From Bifidobacteriaceae bacterium (GTDB taxonomy: Bacteria > Actinomycetota > Actinomycetes > Actinomycetales > WQXJ01): a stretch of 56,031 nucleotides of DNA. The translations under genes and the position numbers were made by a program. The DNA is taken from contig JAIRYJ010000015.1 in NCBI GenBank assembly GCA_031267825.1, positions 73,487-129,517 on the forward strand, read 5' to 3'. The notes below the pieces were generated by a model that saw only the letters and a list, made by a program, of their open reading frames with translations, made no database searches and was not told the DNA's origin. Shown here in pieces: positions 35,043 to 42,807 of the stretch (the stretch's first letter is position 1; each line of letters begins with the position of its first letter).

Positions 35043-36868
35043 GCCGAGCCCGGTTCACTCCTTCCCTTCTGCCAAAGGAAACCCTCGAACGGCTCTTCGT
35101 TGGCCGCGAGGATCTGCTGGACACCGTTGTAGACCGGGTTCGTGAGGCCAGCCAGACGGGCCGACTGGCCCACACCTTGCTGCTCGGGGCGCGTGGTTCA
35201 GGCAAGACGCATCTGATCTCATTGGTTTATCACCGGGCGAAAGATCTGCCAGGCTTCGGCCAGGCCTTGACTCTTAGCTGGTTGCCGGAGGACCCCTGGG
35301 CTGTAACGAGGTTCGATGACTTGTTGGACGGCATCGGACAAAAGGAAGAACCCAAGCCGACTGACGCGATGATCCGGGTGGTGCTAGTAGAAAACTTGGA
35401 CCAGATTTTTGGGAGGCTTGGACCCGCCGGGCAACGCCAGTTGCGGGCTTGGCTGGAACGGGAAGAGAACGTTCTGCTGGTGGCCACAGCTACCCGGGCG
35501 ACCTCAAGTTTGGTTGAGCAGGCGGCGCCGTTTTACGGCTTTTTCAACATGGAAGAGTTGGCGCCCTTCGCCGTGGACGATGCCGTCGCGATGCTTCAGC
35601 GGATAGCCCGGCTTGACGGCGACACGGCTTTGGAGGCCCGGCTTGGGAGTGCTGGCAGCCGGGCGCGGCTGGCGTCAATTGGGCAGTTGACAGGTGGTGC
35701 GCCGCGCATCTGGGCGGTGTTGTCGACTGGTTTGACGGCTGGCGGCTTGGATGATCTGTTTGAGACGTTGATGATGTCGCTTGACGATTTGACGCCGTAC
35801 TACCAGGAGCGGTTGGCGCGGCTGTCAGGTCATGAACTCAGGGCTGTGGTGGGCTTGATTCAGGCATCCGGTGCTGTCACTGTGCGTGATTTGGCGGTGG
35901 CTACTGGGGTTGATCAAAGGTCGCTCGGCACGACGCTGCGCCGTTTGGAGCCTGCTTGGGTCAGGCGGCGTCAGGGTTGGCTGGTCCAGCGGGCTGACCG
36001 CCGCAAAACCTATTACGAACTGGCGGAGCCACTGGCCAGGGTGGCTCTTGAGATCAAAGCTAACCGGGGTGAGCCTTTGCGGACGGTGGTCGATTTCTTG
36101 ACGGCTTGGTATTCGAGGGATGAGTTGGCGCAAGCTTCTGGGCAGCGGATTGATTTTGGCCAAGACGATGCCGCCGCTGCGGTTGGCGTAGGTTCCGCCG
36201 GCCAGGTGGACGCTATTAGTACTGGTGGGACCGTGGGCGCGATTGGCGCTGCGGATGGCGACGCCGCCGCTGTGCCGCCTTGGTTGACGGCGATGCCGCA
36301 ACGGACGCTCCGTTTGGCCGCGGACGAGTCCAACTCTCCGGCCAGGGTGGTGCTGGATGGCCTGATGACAGGTTTGTCTACGGACGAACCGGCCCGTCCT
36401 TGGCCGGACGGCACGGACTTGCCCGGACTGATCGGGCAGTGTGATGAGATCGATCAGGCGTTGGCCGTCTTTGACAGGACTGGCAAAGCGGACGCCATCC
36501 TGGCTTTACCGGGTGCGGTTGTCGGCGTGCTGGAGAGCCGTTTGGAGCAGGCTAGTTCCAGCCTGCTCCGCCTGGAACTCGCGTTGATGGCGGTTCAGGC
36601 TGGTGGCGACGAATCTTGGTTGGATCGTGCCTTGCTGGCCGCCGCCAGCGTCAGGGACAGTGAAGCCCGGCTGGCTCAAGTGCTGCTCGGTTGCGTTCGC
36701 ATCTGCCTCGGCCAAGACGCCGCTGGCCTGGCGACCCTGGAACATTCGGGCGTCTCCGGCCAACTAACAACCCAGGAACTGGCCGCGATCGTCTCTTCCG
36801 TGATGCACCTCCCTCCGCCTGTGGCGCTGGTCGTTGTCGGTCGCGCTATAGAGAGGGACCCGGGTTAG
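35036..36868 (+). CDS. P-loop ATPase with winged-helix segment, second of pair
   Basis: 610 residues. The ATG at 35036 has GGGAAGG upstream and overlaps the preceding stop by 7 bp. The lead-in LFVGREDLLDTVVDRV is followed by a canonical Walker A GARGSGKTH (Lys57) and Walker B VVLVENLDQIF, in which Glu-Asn replaces the usual Asp-Glu. A sensor-like VATATRAT, a winged helix at about 290-345 (TVRDLAVATGVDQRSLGTTLRRLE) and a largely helical C-terminal 230 residues rich in Ala/Leu complete it. The coupled pairing suggests the two ATPases form a complex. A defence or DNA-maintenance role is possible but unproven. Confidence 0.82.
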   Translation: MVSRARFTPSLLPKETLERLFVGREDLLDTVVDRVREASQTGRLAHTLLLGARGSGKTHLISLVYHRAKDLPGFGQALTLSWLPEDPWAVTRFDDLLDGIGQKEEPKPTDAMIRVVLVENLDQIFGRLGPAGQRQLRAWLEREENVLLVATATRATSSLVEQAAPFYGFFNMEELAPFAVDDAVAMLQRIARLDGDTALEARLGSAGSRARLASIGQLTGGAPRIWAVLSTGLTAGGLDDLFETLMMSLDDLTPYYQERLARLSGHELRAVVGLIQASGAVTVRDLAVATGVDQRSLGTTLRRLEPAWVRRRQGWLVQRADRRKTYYELAEPLARVALEIKANRGEPLRTVVDFLTAWYSRDELAQASGQRIDFGQDDAAAAVGVGSAGQVDAISTGGTVGAIGAADGDAAAVPPWLTAMPQRTLRLAADESNSPARVVLDGLMTGLSTDEPARPWPDGTDLPGLIGQCDEIDQALAVFDRTGKADAILALPGAVVGVLESRLEQASSSLLRLELALMAVQAGGDESWLDRALLAAASVRDSEARLAQVLLGCVRICLGQDAAGLATLEHSGVSGQLTTQELAAIVSSVMHLPPPVALVVVGRAIERDPG

Positions 36869-36906
36869 CTGGCTAGACCGGCCCGGTCGCCGCACTGGTC
36901 AGCTAG

Positions 36907-37080
36907 TCAGACCGGCCCGGCCGCAGTCGATCGCGGGCACTGCTCGGCCCATCACAAGTCACAGATGTCTACCTGCTGGCTCTGGCGGTCAGCCGGGCCG
37001 GGCGCCTGGTCACTCTGGACCGAAAGATCTCGCCGACCGCCGTTGAGGGAGCCGGCGCCAAACACTTAGTCACACTCTGA
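36907..37080 (+). pseudogene. Remnant of a PIN-domain (VapC-type) toxin gene
   Basis: The frame is open for 57 codons to a TGA at 37078-37080, with no start codon or ribosome site. It carries the C-terminal third of a PIN domain: QVTDVYLLALAV followed by GRLVTLDRKI, holding the late acidic residues of a VapC active site. The N-terminal two thirds, with the first catalytic Asp, and any VapB antitoxin are missing. Just upstream, a short duplicated string (GACCGGCCCGG at 36876-36886 and 36910-36920) may mark the break. It is non-functional as it stands. Confidence 0.7.
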
Positions 37081-37132
37081 AAGGAGTGGCCGCCGACAGG
37101 CCAGAGGCGCTAAGACCGAGTCCTGAAACGAG

Positions 37133-37390
37133 TCAGCGCTTGTAGACCTCGCGCCTGTTGCTAACCGCGATCACCACGACGAGCAGTACTCGGTCCTCGA
37201 TGGTGTAGATGACGCGGTAGTCGCCAACACGGATGCGCCAGCCGGGCCGACCTCTTAGCGGTGTCGCGCCCGGCGGGCGCGGATCAGCCGCCAGTAACGA
37301 AACCGCGCCCTGGATACGGCGCTGATTCAGGCGGTTGATCTTGCCAAGCGCTCGCGCGGCAGCGGGCCGGAGTTCAACGCGGTAGATCAC
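37133..37390 (-). CDS. relE: RelE/ParE-superfamily toxin
   Basis: 85-residue toxin that probably cleaves mRNA at the ribosome. The start is the GTG at 37390, overlapping the antitoxin stop as GTGA. The RelE fold is visible in VELRPAAARALGKINR, PLRGRPGWRIRVGDYRVIY and the C-terminal strands ending NRREVYKR, with the basic and Tyr residues usual for RelE activity. The antitoxin-first order is typical. Longer frames upstream have no family similarity. Confidence 0.92.
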   Translation of the reverse strand: MIYRVELRPAAARALGKINRLNQRRIQGAVSLLAADPRPPGATPLRGRPGWRIRVGDYRVIYTIEDRVLLVVVIAVSNRREVYKR

Positions 37391-37635
37391 GACAAGCCTA
37401 AGTCCACCTTGACCTGTTCCCACGGGATGTTGGGGCCTTCTTCTGCCATCGCTTCGTCGTAGGCCGTCACGTCAGCCGCGTCTTCCAAAGCCTGCTCCAT
37501 GCGCTCGAACGTCTCGACATCTACCAGTACAGCTACTCTCTTGCCACGCCTGGTAAGCACCACACCGTCCTCGCGCGCCTGTCTGATGAGAGCGGGCAGC
37601 ATTGTCCTTGCGGTGGTCACAGTGACTTCGGTCAT
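37387..37635 (-). CDS. Phd/YefM-family antitoxin
   Basis: 82-residue antitoxin that binds the operator and neutralises RelE. The ATG at 37635 is the start. The N-terminal DNA-binding fold has VTTARTMLPALIRQAREDGVVLTRRGKRVAVLVDVETFERM, the normal Phd/YefM pattern. The C-terminal acidic tail (about 55-82, EEGPNIPWEQVKVDL) is the toxin-wrapping segment. The start lies 10 bp downstream of a perfect palindrome, so autoregulation is expected. Translation is coupled to relE. Confidence 0.92.
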   Translation of the reverse strand: MTEVTVTTARTMLPALIRQAREDGVVLTRRGKRVAVLVDVETFERMEQALEDAADVTAYDEAMAEEGPNIPWEQVKVDLGLS

Positions 37636-37644
37636 GGCTGAAGT

Positions 37645-37669
37645 GTACATCTCAGCGCCTGAGATGTAC
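37645..37669. promoter_or_regulatory. Operator of the RelE/Phd module
   Basis: GTACATCTCAG-CGC-CTGAGATGTAC: 11-bp perfect arms, 3-nt spacer, 10 bp before the antitoxin ATG. Its position, symmetry and size fit a Phd/YefM dimer-pair site with conditional cooperativity. Confidence 0.8.
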
Positions 37670-37771
37670 GCATTCCCGGCTTCTAATCGAAAGTGGTTCC
37701 GCTCTTCGAGCCGCGGTTGGGCGTCAACGTTGTTGTACGTCTCGGGAAGAATCCCGACGGCGATGCTCAAA

Positions 37772-37845
37772 TGGAGCGGGCGACGGGAATCGAACCCGCA
37801 CTGGCAGCTTGGGAAGCTGCTGTTCTGCCATTGAACTACGCCCGC
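37772..37845 (-). tRNA. tRNA-Gly (anticodon CCC), CCA encoded
   Basis: On the minus strand: acceptor GCGGGCG pairs with CGCCCGC, anticodon stem GCAGC/GCTGC encloses loop TTCCCAA (anticodon CCC), the T-arm is CGGG-TTCGATT-CCCG, and the 3' end is T-CCA. It is 74 nt long including the encoded CCA. The arms fold without mismatch by eye. Confidence 0.95.
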
Positions 37846-37941
37846 CTGAGCCTGGCGGCTCAAACCATATGAGCATACCCAATGACTGACGGCCTCCGGC
37901 ACCTGGCCAACTGACCGCCGCCAGTGGGCGGCGGTCAGCTT

Positions 37942-38943
37942 TCAGGCCCGCATCGCCATCTTCTCCAAAACCCCGTGGACGGCATCGAACTGCCAAGTTC
38001 GATGCTCACCACGCAGAGTGCCGGAATAGACGCCATACATCTGGGAATAGCGGATCTCCGCCAAAACGAGCTGCTGGTTGACGTCTTTACGGTCGAACGG
38101 TGAGAACACCACGTCCAAACGCCCGTCGGCTGACCTGACCGACCAATCGGCTGACGGGCTGTCCCCGAGCGGACTAAAGATGATATTCGCAAGCGGTTCG
38201 GCGGCATCGGGCGTCCAAATGCAGGACTCTTCTTGCTGGTCCGGCAACTGCGGCCGGATAGCGAAATTCGCGCCGACGTACCCACCCTCAACCGGCTGAG
38301 CGAACGTACCCCAAGTCCAGCGGGCGCGGTAAGGCAAGCGCGACTTGTGTTCATCCAAGATCGCGAAATCGCGGTCCGGATCGAGGACGTATTCGCGTTC
38401 GCCCACCCGGATAGATCCGGCGGCCGGGAAAATGATCTTGTTGGTGTACATCGAACCCTTCGGCAACCGGGCGGAAACCACCAGCGGCGGTGACGCCTTG
38501 GACGGGTCCAAAATGAGTTCACCAGTAGCGGCCGGTCCGTCTTTGGCGGCCGCCAGATCGAACCTCACCCTGATCCGTTCCTCGTTGAAGGAGTAACTAA
38601 CCCTGTATCCCTTGGCCGCGAAGGCGACCTCAGAGCGCAAAATGTTAGCTGGCAAGCGAACTGAACCGGCTCTGGCATTGGCGGCATGCTGGGCTAGAGA
38701 CTTGGTCGCGGCATCGTAGAGATACCACTCCGAGGACAGCAGATATTTGGCGTCCTGGATGATCATCGAAGAGAAAAACTCAGGGTGGGTGATCGTGAAA
38801 CCAGCCCACTCTTTGGTCCGGAAAGATTCGAACGCGCCGCGCAAACCAGTCAAGGCGGCGGCCGGATTAGCATCGGTTGGCGTGTGAAGGAAGCGGCCCC
38901 AATGGCGCTGGCCATCCTCAACCACGCTGGTGGCGGTCAACAT
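37942..38943 (-). CDS. DUF2804 family protein
   Basis: 333 residues, soluble, of unknown function. The family-like central block reads FAILDEHKSRLPYRARWTWGTFA (about 212-234), followed by the GANFAIRPQLPDQQEESCIW region. The remainder is predominantly beta-strand, as expected for a family related to lipocalin-like/hydroxyneurosporene-synthase folds (inference). The ATG at 38943 lacks a clear ribosome site, and the sequence just before it (TTGACATATG) suggests a leaderless or very short-leader transcript. No operon partner. Confidence 0.8.
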   Translation of the reverse strand: MLTATSVVEDGQRHWGRFLHTPTDANPAAALTGLRGAFESFRTKEWAGFTITHPEFFSSMIIQDAKYLLSSEWYLYDAATKSLAQHAANARAGSVRLPANILRSEVAFAAKGYRVSYSFNEERIRVRFDLAAAKDGPAATGELILDPSKASPPLVVSARLPKGSMYTNKIIFPAAGSIRVGEREYVLDPDRDFAILDEHKSRLPYRARWTWGTFAQPVEGGYVGANFAIRPQLPDQQEESCIWTPDAAEPLANIIFSPLGDSPSADWSVRSADGRLDVVFSPFDRKDVNQQLVLAEIRYSQMYGVYSGTLRGEHRTWQFDAVHGVLEKMAMRA

Positions 38944-39061
38944 ATGTCAACGCTAACAGGCCAGGCCAAGCTGAACGGTCAGAAGGTGGGCTTGGCGGTG
39001 GACGATCATCCAAATAGTCTGGCGGTACGGGCGTCCAGCCCGCCTGACAAAGGAGACAGAC

Positions 39062-39496
39062 ATGACCCAATACCCTTACTCCCCAAACCCCGCTGGCCAG
39101 CCGCAAGGCTACTATCCCCAAACTGGACAAACCCAGAGTTATGGCGTGCCGCAGGCGGCTCAGCCCCCACTCACACTGCGCTTCGGCTTTGATGGCGGCG
39201 CGGCCACGTGGTTCGGCGTCCAGTTAGGTGGATTCCTGGTGACACTTCTGACGCTGGGAATCTGCTACCCGTGGGCGGTTGTCATGGTCTACCGCTGGAA
39301 AGCGAAGCACACAATCGTTAACGGTTACCGGCTCAGGTTCACTGGCACGGCGCCGGGTTTGTTTGGCCGGTGGATCCTGTGGCTTCTGCTGACCTTGATC
39401 ACCCTCGGCATTTACAGCTTCTGGCTCTACCCCCGGCTAACCAAGTGGATAGTCGAACACCAGGAAATCGATCCATCCCGCCCCTGGGAAGGCTAA
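39062..39496 (+). CDS. DUF898-like small membrane protein
   Basis: 144 residues. AGGAGA lies upstream of the ATG. A Pro/Gln/Tyr-rich cytoplasmic N-terminus (1-35) leads to FGFDGGAATWFGVQLGGFLVTLLTLGICYPWAVVMVYRWKA and then a second, similar hairpin LFGRWILWLLLTLITLGIYSFW. The TLGI-Y-x-W/F motif occurs at both helix ends, as in DUF898. Two to three membrane helices. A half-length version of the usual DUF898 protein. Function unknown. Confidence 0.78.
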   Translation: MTQYPYSPNPAGQPQGYYPQTGQTQSYGVPQAAQPPLTLRFGFDGGAATWFGVQLGGFLVTLLTLGICYPWAVVMVYRWKAKHTIVNGYRLRFTGTAPGLFGRWILWLLLTLITLGIYSFWLYPRLTKWIVEHQEIDPSRPWEG

Positions 39497-39657
39497 CCAC
39501 CGGACCCAGCCAACCAGGCAAACCAGACAACCTGGCCAAGCTAGAGTTAAGCCGTGCTGCTACTGGCCGCGACACCGCCGCCCAGGCCGGCCCATCGCCT
39601 GCCAACCCAGGTTGGCGCATCGCTTGCCACCGAACCGCCATCTGAACGGATACCACC

Positions 39658-40653
39658 ATGGCCCAAACGCTGACCAGTGCATTAGCTGAAACTCATCATT
39701 TGCTTGCGCTGGCTAGTGACATCGACAGCCGGGAAATCGCATTGTTAGCCTCAACCCGGTGGCGGCGAGTTGAACAAGCCATGGGCGAGATTTCCGTCTC
39801 GCGTTACTCGTCACTGTTCGGTCCTTACACGGTTGGCGCTGGCCTGGGCGCTTCGCTCGGGCTGCCGCGCGGCCTGCACCAGGCCTGGATCGCCAACACG
39901 CTAACCGAACGCGGCGAACCGCCGCTACCTGGCTCACTTGACCCGACCGGAGTTTCACGCACCTTCCCTAGCGGCCTACCCGTCCGCGAAGAGCGCCGGG
40001 TGGTTGACTTCTTGGTCGCGGCGGCCCGCCGCCTTGGCGGTGTGGTGCGTTTCCATGGCACCGGTCTGATGGTCGCACCAGTTCCAGATGGCGCTCTTGA
40101 CTTGAGTGTCTATTCACCTTTGTGGCTTGAACCGGATGCCGCTCTGGTAACGGCCCGGTCGGTTGTGCCACGCTTCGAACTGGCGATCGACTGGCATGCC
40201 TTTGTGCCTGAGGATTGCGCACCGCCAGCCAGCCAACCTGACTATCTTGACTTGTCGCTGGAACTTGAACCTGACCAGCGGACTGATCTGCTGGCCCGAG
40301 CGGCGGCCCATGACCGGGCCACTTTGAGCGGTGAACAGTCACTTGACCGGTTCGCTTTGACGGCTGATCTTGGCCCGGCCGGGACATTGGTGATCGAGAT
40401 CAGTGGCGTGGAGCAGCCTCCGGGCGCACTACGCGAGGTTGGCTGGGCTGAACAGGGCGCGGTCGAATACCGTGTCCGCTGGATCCCGCTCGAACCGAGC
40501 CATCTCCTGATGGAGTTTCCCCCGGCCGGGCATTGCCTGGCTCGCGCCCAGATGGCGAACCTGTTGGCCGGGATCGCGCGCGTCGTACATCACACAGTCG
40601 GCGGCGAGGTCCTCGATTCGGACGGCTTCCCGATCGACCCGGCCGACTTGTAG
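39658..40653 (+). CDS. Hypothetical protein
   Basis: 331 residues, no signal peptide or membrane helix. Codon usage and lack of internal stops over 1 kb support a real gene, but I do not recognise the family. Residues 1-45 are helical, the middle (about 75-190) is mixed alpha/beta, with SRTFPSGLPVREERRVVDFLVAAARRLGG, and the end (about 230-320) is strand-rich. No catalytic motif stands out. The ribosome site before the ATG is weak. Confidence 0.65.
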   Translation: MAQTLTSALAETHHLLALASDIDSREIALLASTRWRRVEQAMGEISVSRYSSLFGPYTVGAGLGASLGLPRGLHQAWIANTLTERGEPPLPGSLDPTGVSRTFPSGLPVREERRVVDFLVAAARRLGGVVRFHGTGLMVAPVPDGALDLSVYSPLWLEPDAALVTARSVVPRFELAIDWHAFVPEDCAPPASQPDYLDLSLELEPDQRTDLLARAAAHDRATLSGEQSLDRFALTADLGPAGTLVIEISGVEQPPGALREVGWAEQGAVEYRVRWIPLEPSHLLMEFPPAGHCLARAQMANLLAGIARVVHHTVGGEVLDSDGFPIDPADL

Positions 40654-40929
40654 CGAACAGGCGGGGTGCCGGAACCCAGGGGTCGGCATCGGGCAAGAAG
40701 GCGGCTGCCGTCTTACCTTCAAGTGGACGATGCCGTCCCCCCAAGCCGATTGCCCCGTGGCGACTTCACCGGGCGGACCGGGCCGGAAAATGGATCAAGA
40801 CTTGTTTTCCGCTCGCGCCTGGCACACCAACCAAACCAGCGACGGCACCAACATGGACATCCAATCCGTCCGTCTTGCCCCGGTTCAACCTGGCCGTATA
40901 GGATGTGCCGTTGGCCCTGGTGGCCGTGG
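40654..40929. other. Intergenic region before tRNA-Arg
   Basis: 276 bp with no supportable gene. It contains the plus-strand copy of dispersed repeat B at about 40786-40830. The tRNA promoter should lie in the last 60 bp. No clear -35/-10 pair was seen. Confidence 0.45.
40786..40842 (+). repeat. Dispersed repeat B, copy 2
   Basis: AAAATGGATCA then TTTCCGCT 8 nt later, matching the minus strand at 29240-29296 with the same spacing. Both copies continue into a weaker CTGGCAC/CACCA-containing stretch. Confidence 0.45.
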
Positions 40930-41002
40930 GCGCCTGTAGCTCAATGGATAGAGCATCTGACTACGGATCAGAAGGTTGGGGGTTCGAGTCCCTTCAGGCG
41001 CG
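40930..41002 (+). tRNA. tRNA-Arg (anticodon ACG)
   Basis: Acceptor GCGCCTG pairs with CAGGCGC, D-arm GCTC...GAGC, anticodon stem TCTGA/TCAGA around loop CTACGGA (anticodon ACG), T-arm GGGGG-TTCGAGT-CCCTT with discriminator G. 73 nt. CCA is not encoded (CAT follows). Its 3' part is the attachment site of the adjacent prophage, and a prophage gene runs through it antisense. Confidence 0.95.
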
Positions 41003-41004
41003 CA
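40967..41004. other. attL: prophage junction in the tRNA-Arg 3' end
   Basis: Host tRNA-Arg sequence passes directly into phage sequence. Integrases commonly use the anticodon-to-3'-end part of a tRNA as the core. The right-hand copy of the core is not in the window, so the exact core length is unknown. Confidence 0.65.
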
Positions 41005-41279
41005 TCCGTGTTCAGGGCGGCCGCCGCGTGCGCGGCCGCCGCTAGCAGCTGCCCGCTGGGCAGATCAAACGCCCTCTCAATGTAGAGCACGTCAACCAGG
41101 TGCCACCGCGTCTGCCCCAGCAGGCGTCTAGACAGCCCCACCTGATATAGCCCGGTGTGTTCCGCGAGCTGGGTTTGCGTCACACTATGCCTGGCTAGTA
41201 GGGACCGAATCTCGACGCCAACGGCACGCTCTGGGGTGGGCAAAGCCGGTCCGTCCGGTAGCAAAGTTGTGATAGCCAT
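40968..41279 (-). CDS. XRE-type prophage repressor whose 3' end lies in tRNA-Arg
   Basis: 103 residues from the ATG at 41279. The helix-turn-helix is at about 20-60 (VGVEIRSLLARHSVTQTQLAEHTGLYQVGLSRRLLG), followed by a short dimerisation-like helix. The last residues, GLEPPTF, and the TGA stop are antisense to the anticodon-to-acceptor part of the tRNA-Arg gene, so the protein's end is supplied by the host. Its position beside attL, divergent from the early genes and with palindromes in the gap, marks it as the immunity repressor. An excisionase is a less likely alternative. In the unintegrated phage a different 3' end may follow the core. Confidence 0.82.
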   Translation of the reverse strand: MAITTLLPDGPALPTPERAVGVEIRSLLARHSVTQTQLAEHTGLYQVGLSRRLLGQTRWHLVDVLYIERAFDLPSGQLLAAAAHAAAALNTDARLKGLEPPTF

Positions 41280-41292
41280 GCCCAGTATGCTA

Positions 41293-41307
41293 ACACGCCC
41301 GGCGTGT
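41293..41307. promoter_or_regulatory. Candidate repressor operator
   Basis: ACACGCC-C-GGCGTGT, a perfect 15-bp palindrome 14 bp upstream of the repressor ATG in the 114-bp divergent gap. A second symmetric string, TAACC-ACAC-GGTTA, lies at 41348-41361, nearer the rightward gene. Confidence 0.6.
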
Positions 41308-41393
41308 CGCGTGCGCATTGGGAGGCTGACCCCATACGCTGATGGTGTAACCACACGGTTATCGGATATCCACTTACACAATCAGGAGTAACT

Positions 41394-41756
41394 ATGGCGA
41401 CAACCCAACCCAACCCAATCAAGCGGCCCCCAGGCGCCCTGTTCGACGCTAGCAAACACCAAGCCGCCGCCGCCGCAAAGCTGCTATCCGCCCTCAACAC
41501 ACTTAGCGAGGCTATAGCCCACGAAGAGGCGGCAGTAATCGCTGGGCGCATAACTGGCGGTATAAAATATCTAGAAGCCCTAGAAATTTTCCAGCCGGCC
41601 TTCTGGGGCTACAATGAGGCCGTCACCCACTGGTCCGCAGCCTACCACGCGGCGGTCCTCGACGTTCTTGAGGCCCACACTAACGAAGCTATCGCTGAGG
41701 GTCGCCGCCAGGCCGCTCTGAACGCCACTGGCGACGGGGGCAGGGCTGATGACTGA
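41394..41756 (+). CDS. Early prophage protein, unknown
   Basis: 120 residues, first gene of the rightward early block. AGGAG lies 6 nt before the ATG. An Ala-rich helical protein (about 20-120), possibly coiled-coil in FDASKHQAAAAAKLLSALNTLSEAIAHEEAAV. In the Cro position of a lambdoid-like switch, but no helix-turn-helix is visible. Overlaps the next gene by 8 bp. Confidence 0.7.
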   Translation: MATTQPNPIKRPPGALFDASKHQAAAAAKLLSALNTLSEAIAHEEAAVIAGRITGGIKYLEALEIFQPAFWGYNEAVTHWSAAYHAAVLDVLEAHTNEAIAEGRRQAALNATGDGGRADD

Positions 41757-42054
41757 GAGTCCCACTACCCCAGCGGATACGCTCCGTCTAGAGCTAGCGG
41801 ACGCTATCGCTGCTGGAGCCTGCCCCCACCAATACGGCCTAATCCAGCACATACTAAACACGAGAGATGACGCGGCCCCAACGCGGCTGATGCTACGCAT
41901 CCTGGCAGGCCAGCTGTCACTGTGTGCCGTTCCGTATGCCCAGCGTACCGCCTGGGCCCGACTCCAACTCGCCGCCGTCTGCGCGTGGGGAGCATTCTCC
42001 GTAGCTGAGGATGGCAACACCCCCGGCCGCCGCAATGTTAAGGGCGTACAATGA
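41749..42054 (+). CDS. Early prophage protein, unknown
   Basis: 101 residues, predicted helical and soluble. It contains ACPHQYGLIQHILNTRDDAAPTRLMLRILAGQLSLC, with Cys/His residues that could bind a metal, but there is no recognisable finger. The start ATG sits in the upstream gene's end, and its stop overlaps the next start by 4 bp. Not recognised. Confidence 0.68.
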   Translation: MTESPTTPADTLRLELADAIAAGACPHQYGLIQHILNTRDDAAPTRLMLRILAGQLSLCAVPYAQRTAWARLQLAAVCAWGAFSVAEDGNTPGRRNVKGVQ

Positions 42055-42485
42055 TGCGGCCGCCGCTATGGGAAGCGGCCGTCACCTTGACTACTATCCA
42101 GCGGCAGACATCAGACATCCCATCAACACTGATCGCGGTAGGGAATCTGCCCCGATTCGCCCTGGCGGTCGGCCGGGCCGCATTTTTGGCCCGCCGTCTA
42201 GCGACAAATCTCGAGGGGATGCCATCCGACGAGGCTGGCGCGGGCGACCCGCTCAGCCCAGATGACATAGAAAACCTACCCGAGATCTTCAGAGATCTCG
42301 TTACGGCTGTAGGTGTCGCCCTGACCTGCCATTTAGATGGCGAACTGACGGGTATCGCCGTGGATCAGCTGACACAGCTGGAGTCGATCCTGCGGCGCAT
42401 AACCTGGTTGATGCAACCAGTTCCGGCCGGGTTCGATGGTCCTCCGCGTCCCGCCCGGCGACGGTACAGACTCCGCCATGTCTAA
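42051..42485 (+). CDS. Early prophage protein, unknown
   Basis: 144 residues, no signal. The middle has an acidic patch (GMPSDEAGAGDPLSPDDIENLPEIF), the C-terminus a basic tail (RPARRRYRLRHV). Translationally coupled on both sides (ATGA overlap upstream, 8 bp downstream). Family not recognised. A conserved phage early gene by context only. Confidence 0.65.
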   Translation: MMRPPLWEAAVTLTTIQRQTSDIPSTLIAVGNLPRFALAVGRAAFLARRLATNLEGMPSDEAGAGDPLSPDDIENLPEIFRDLVTAVGVALTCHLDGELTGIAVDQLTQLESILRRITWLMQPVPAGFDGPPRPARRRYRLRHV

Positions 42486-42807
42486 CCCCAAACAGGTGCT
42501 GCGGCGTCCACCACGGACGCTCACAACACCCGAACTTTGCGAAGTGATCCTGGTGCTCAGGCAGCGCAAAATTGACGCTGAGAACGCCAGAAACGCCGCC
42601 GGGGCACACCTGCGAGCCGCTGAACACGCGCTGCTGGAGCGCCAGCAGCGGGCTGGGTCTAGGTGTGGCACTGAGGCCGGCTATTTCAGGCATAGGCGCC
42701 GTGGGGAGCCCTCCTGCAAGCTATGTGTCGCTGCGCACACTAAAGCTTGCAGGAGGGCCGAGCGCGCCCGCAAGCGGCGCGCCGCGACCACGAGTCTAGC
42801 GTCGTGA
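42478..42807 (+). CDS. Small zinc-ribbon-like phage protein
   Basis: 109 residues from the ATG at 42478. A helical N-terminal half (about 20-60) is followed by CGTEAGYFRHRRRGEPSCKLC and a basic tail. The C-x(n)-R/H-x(n)-C-x2-C arrangement recurs in small actinophage proteins as I recall them, and probably binds zinc. It likely binds nucleic acid. Its stop overlaps the HNH gene start as GTGA. Confidence 0.7.
   Translation: MSNPKQVLRRPPRTLTTPELCEVILVLRQRKIDAENARNAAGAHLRAAEHALLERQQRAGSRCGTEAGYFRHRRRGEPSCKLCVAAHTKACRRAERARKRRAATTSLAS

Noticed and set aside
37081..37132. Antitoxin partner for the PIN remnant
   Set aside because: Too short; no AbrB/RHH/Phd-like residues on either strand.
37739..37902. 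Upstream extension of the antitoxin frame to 37902
   Set aside because: Runs through the tRNA-Gly gene; the ATG at 37635 gives the family length.
41394..41756. Cro-type regulator
   Set aside because: Position fits, but no helix-turn-helix pattern is visible in the 120 residues.
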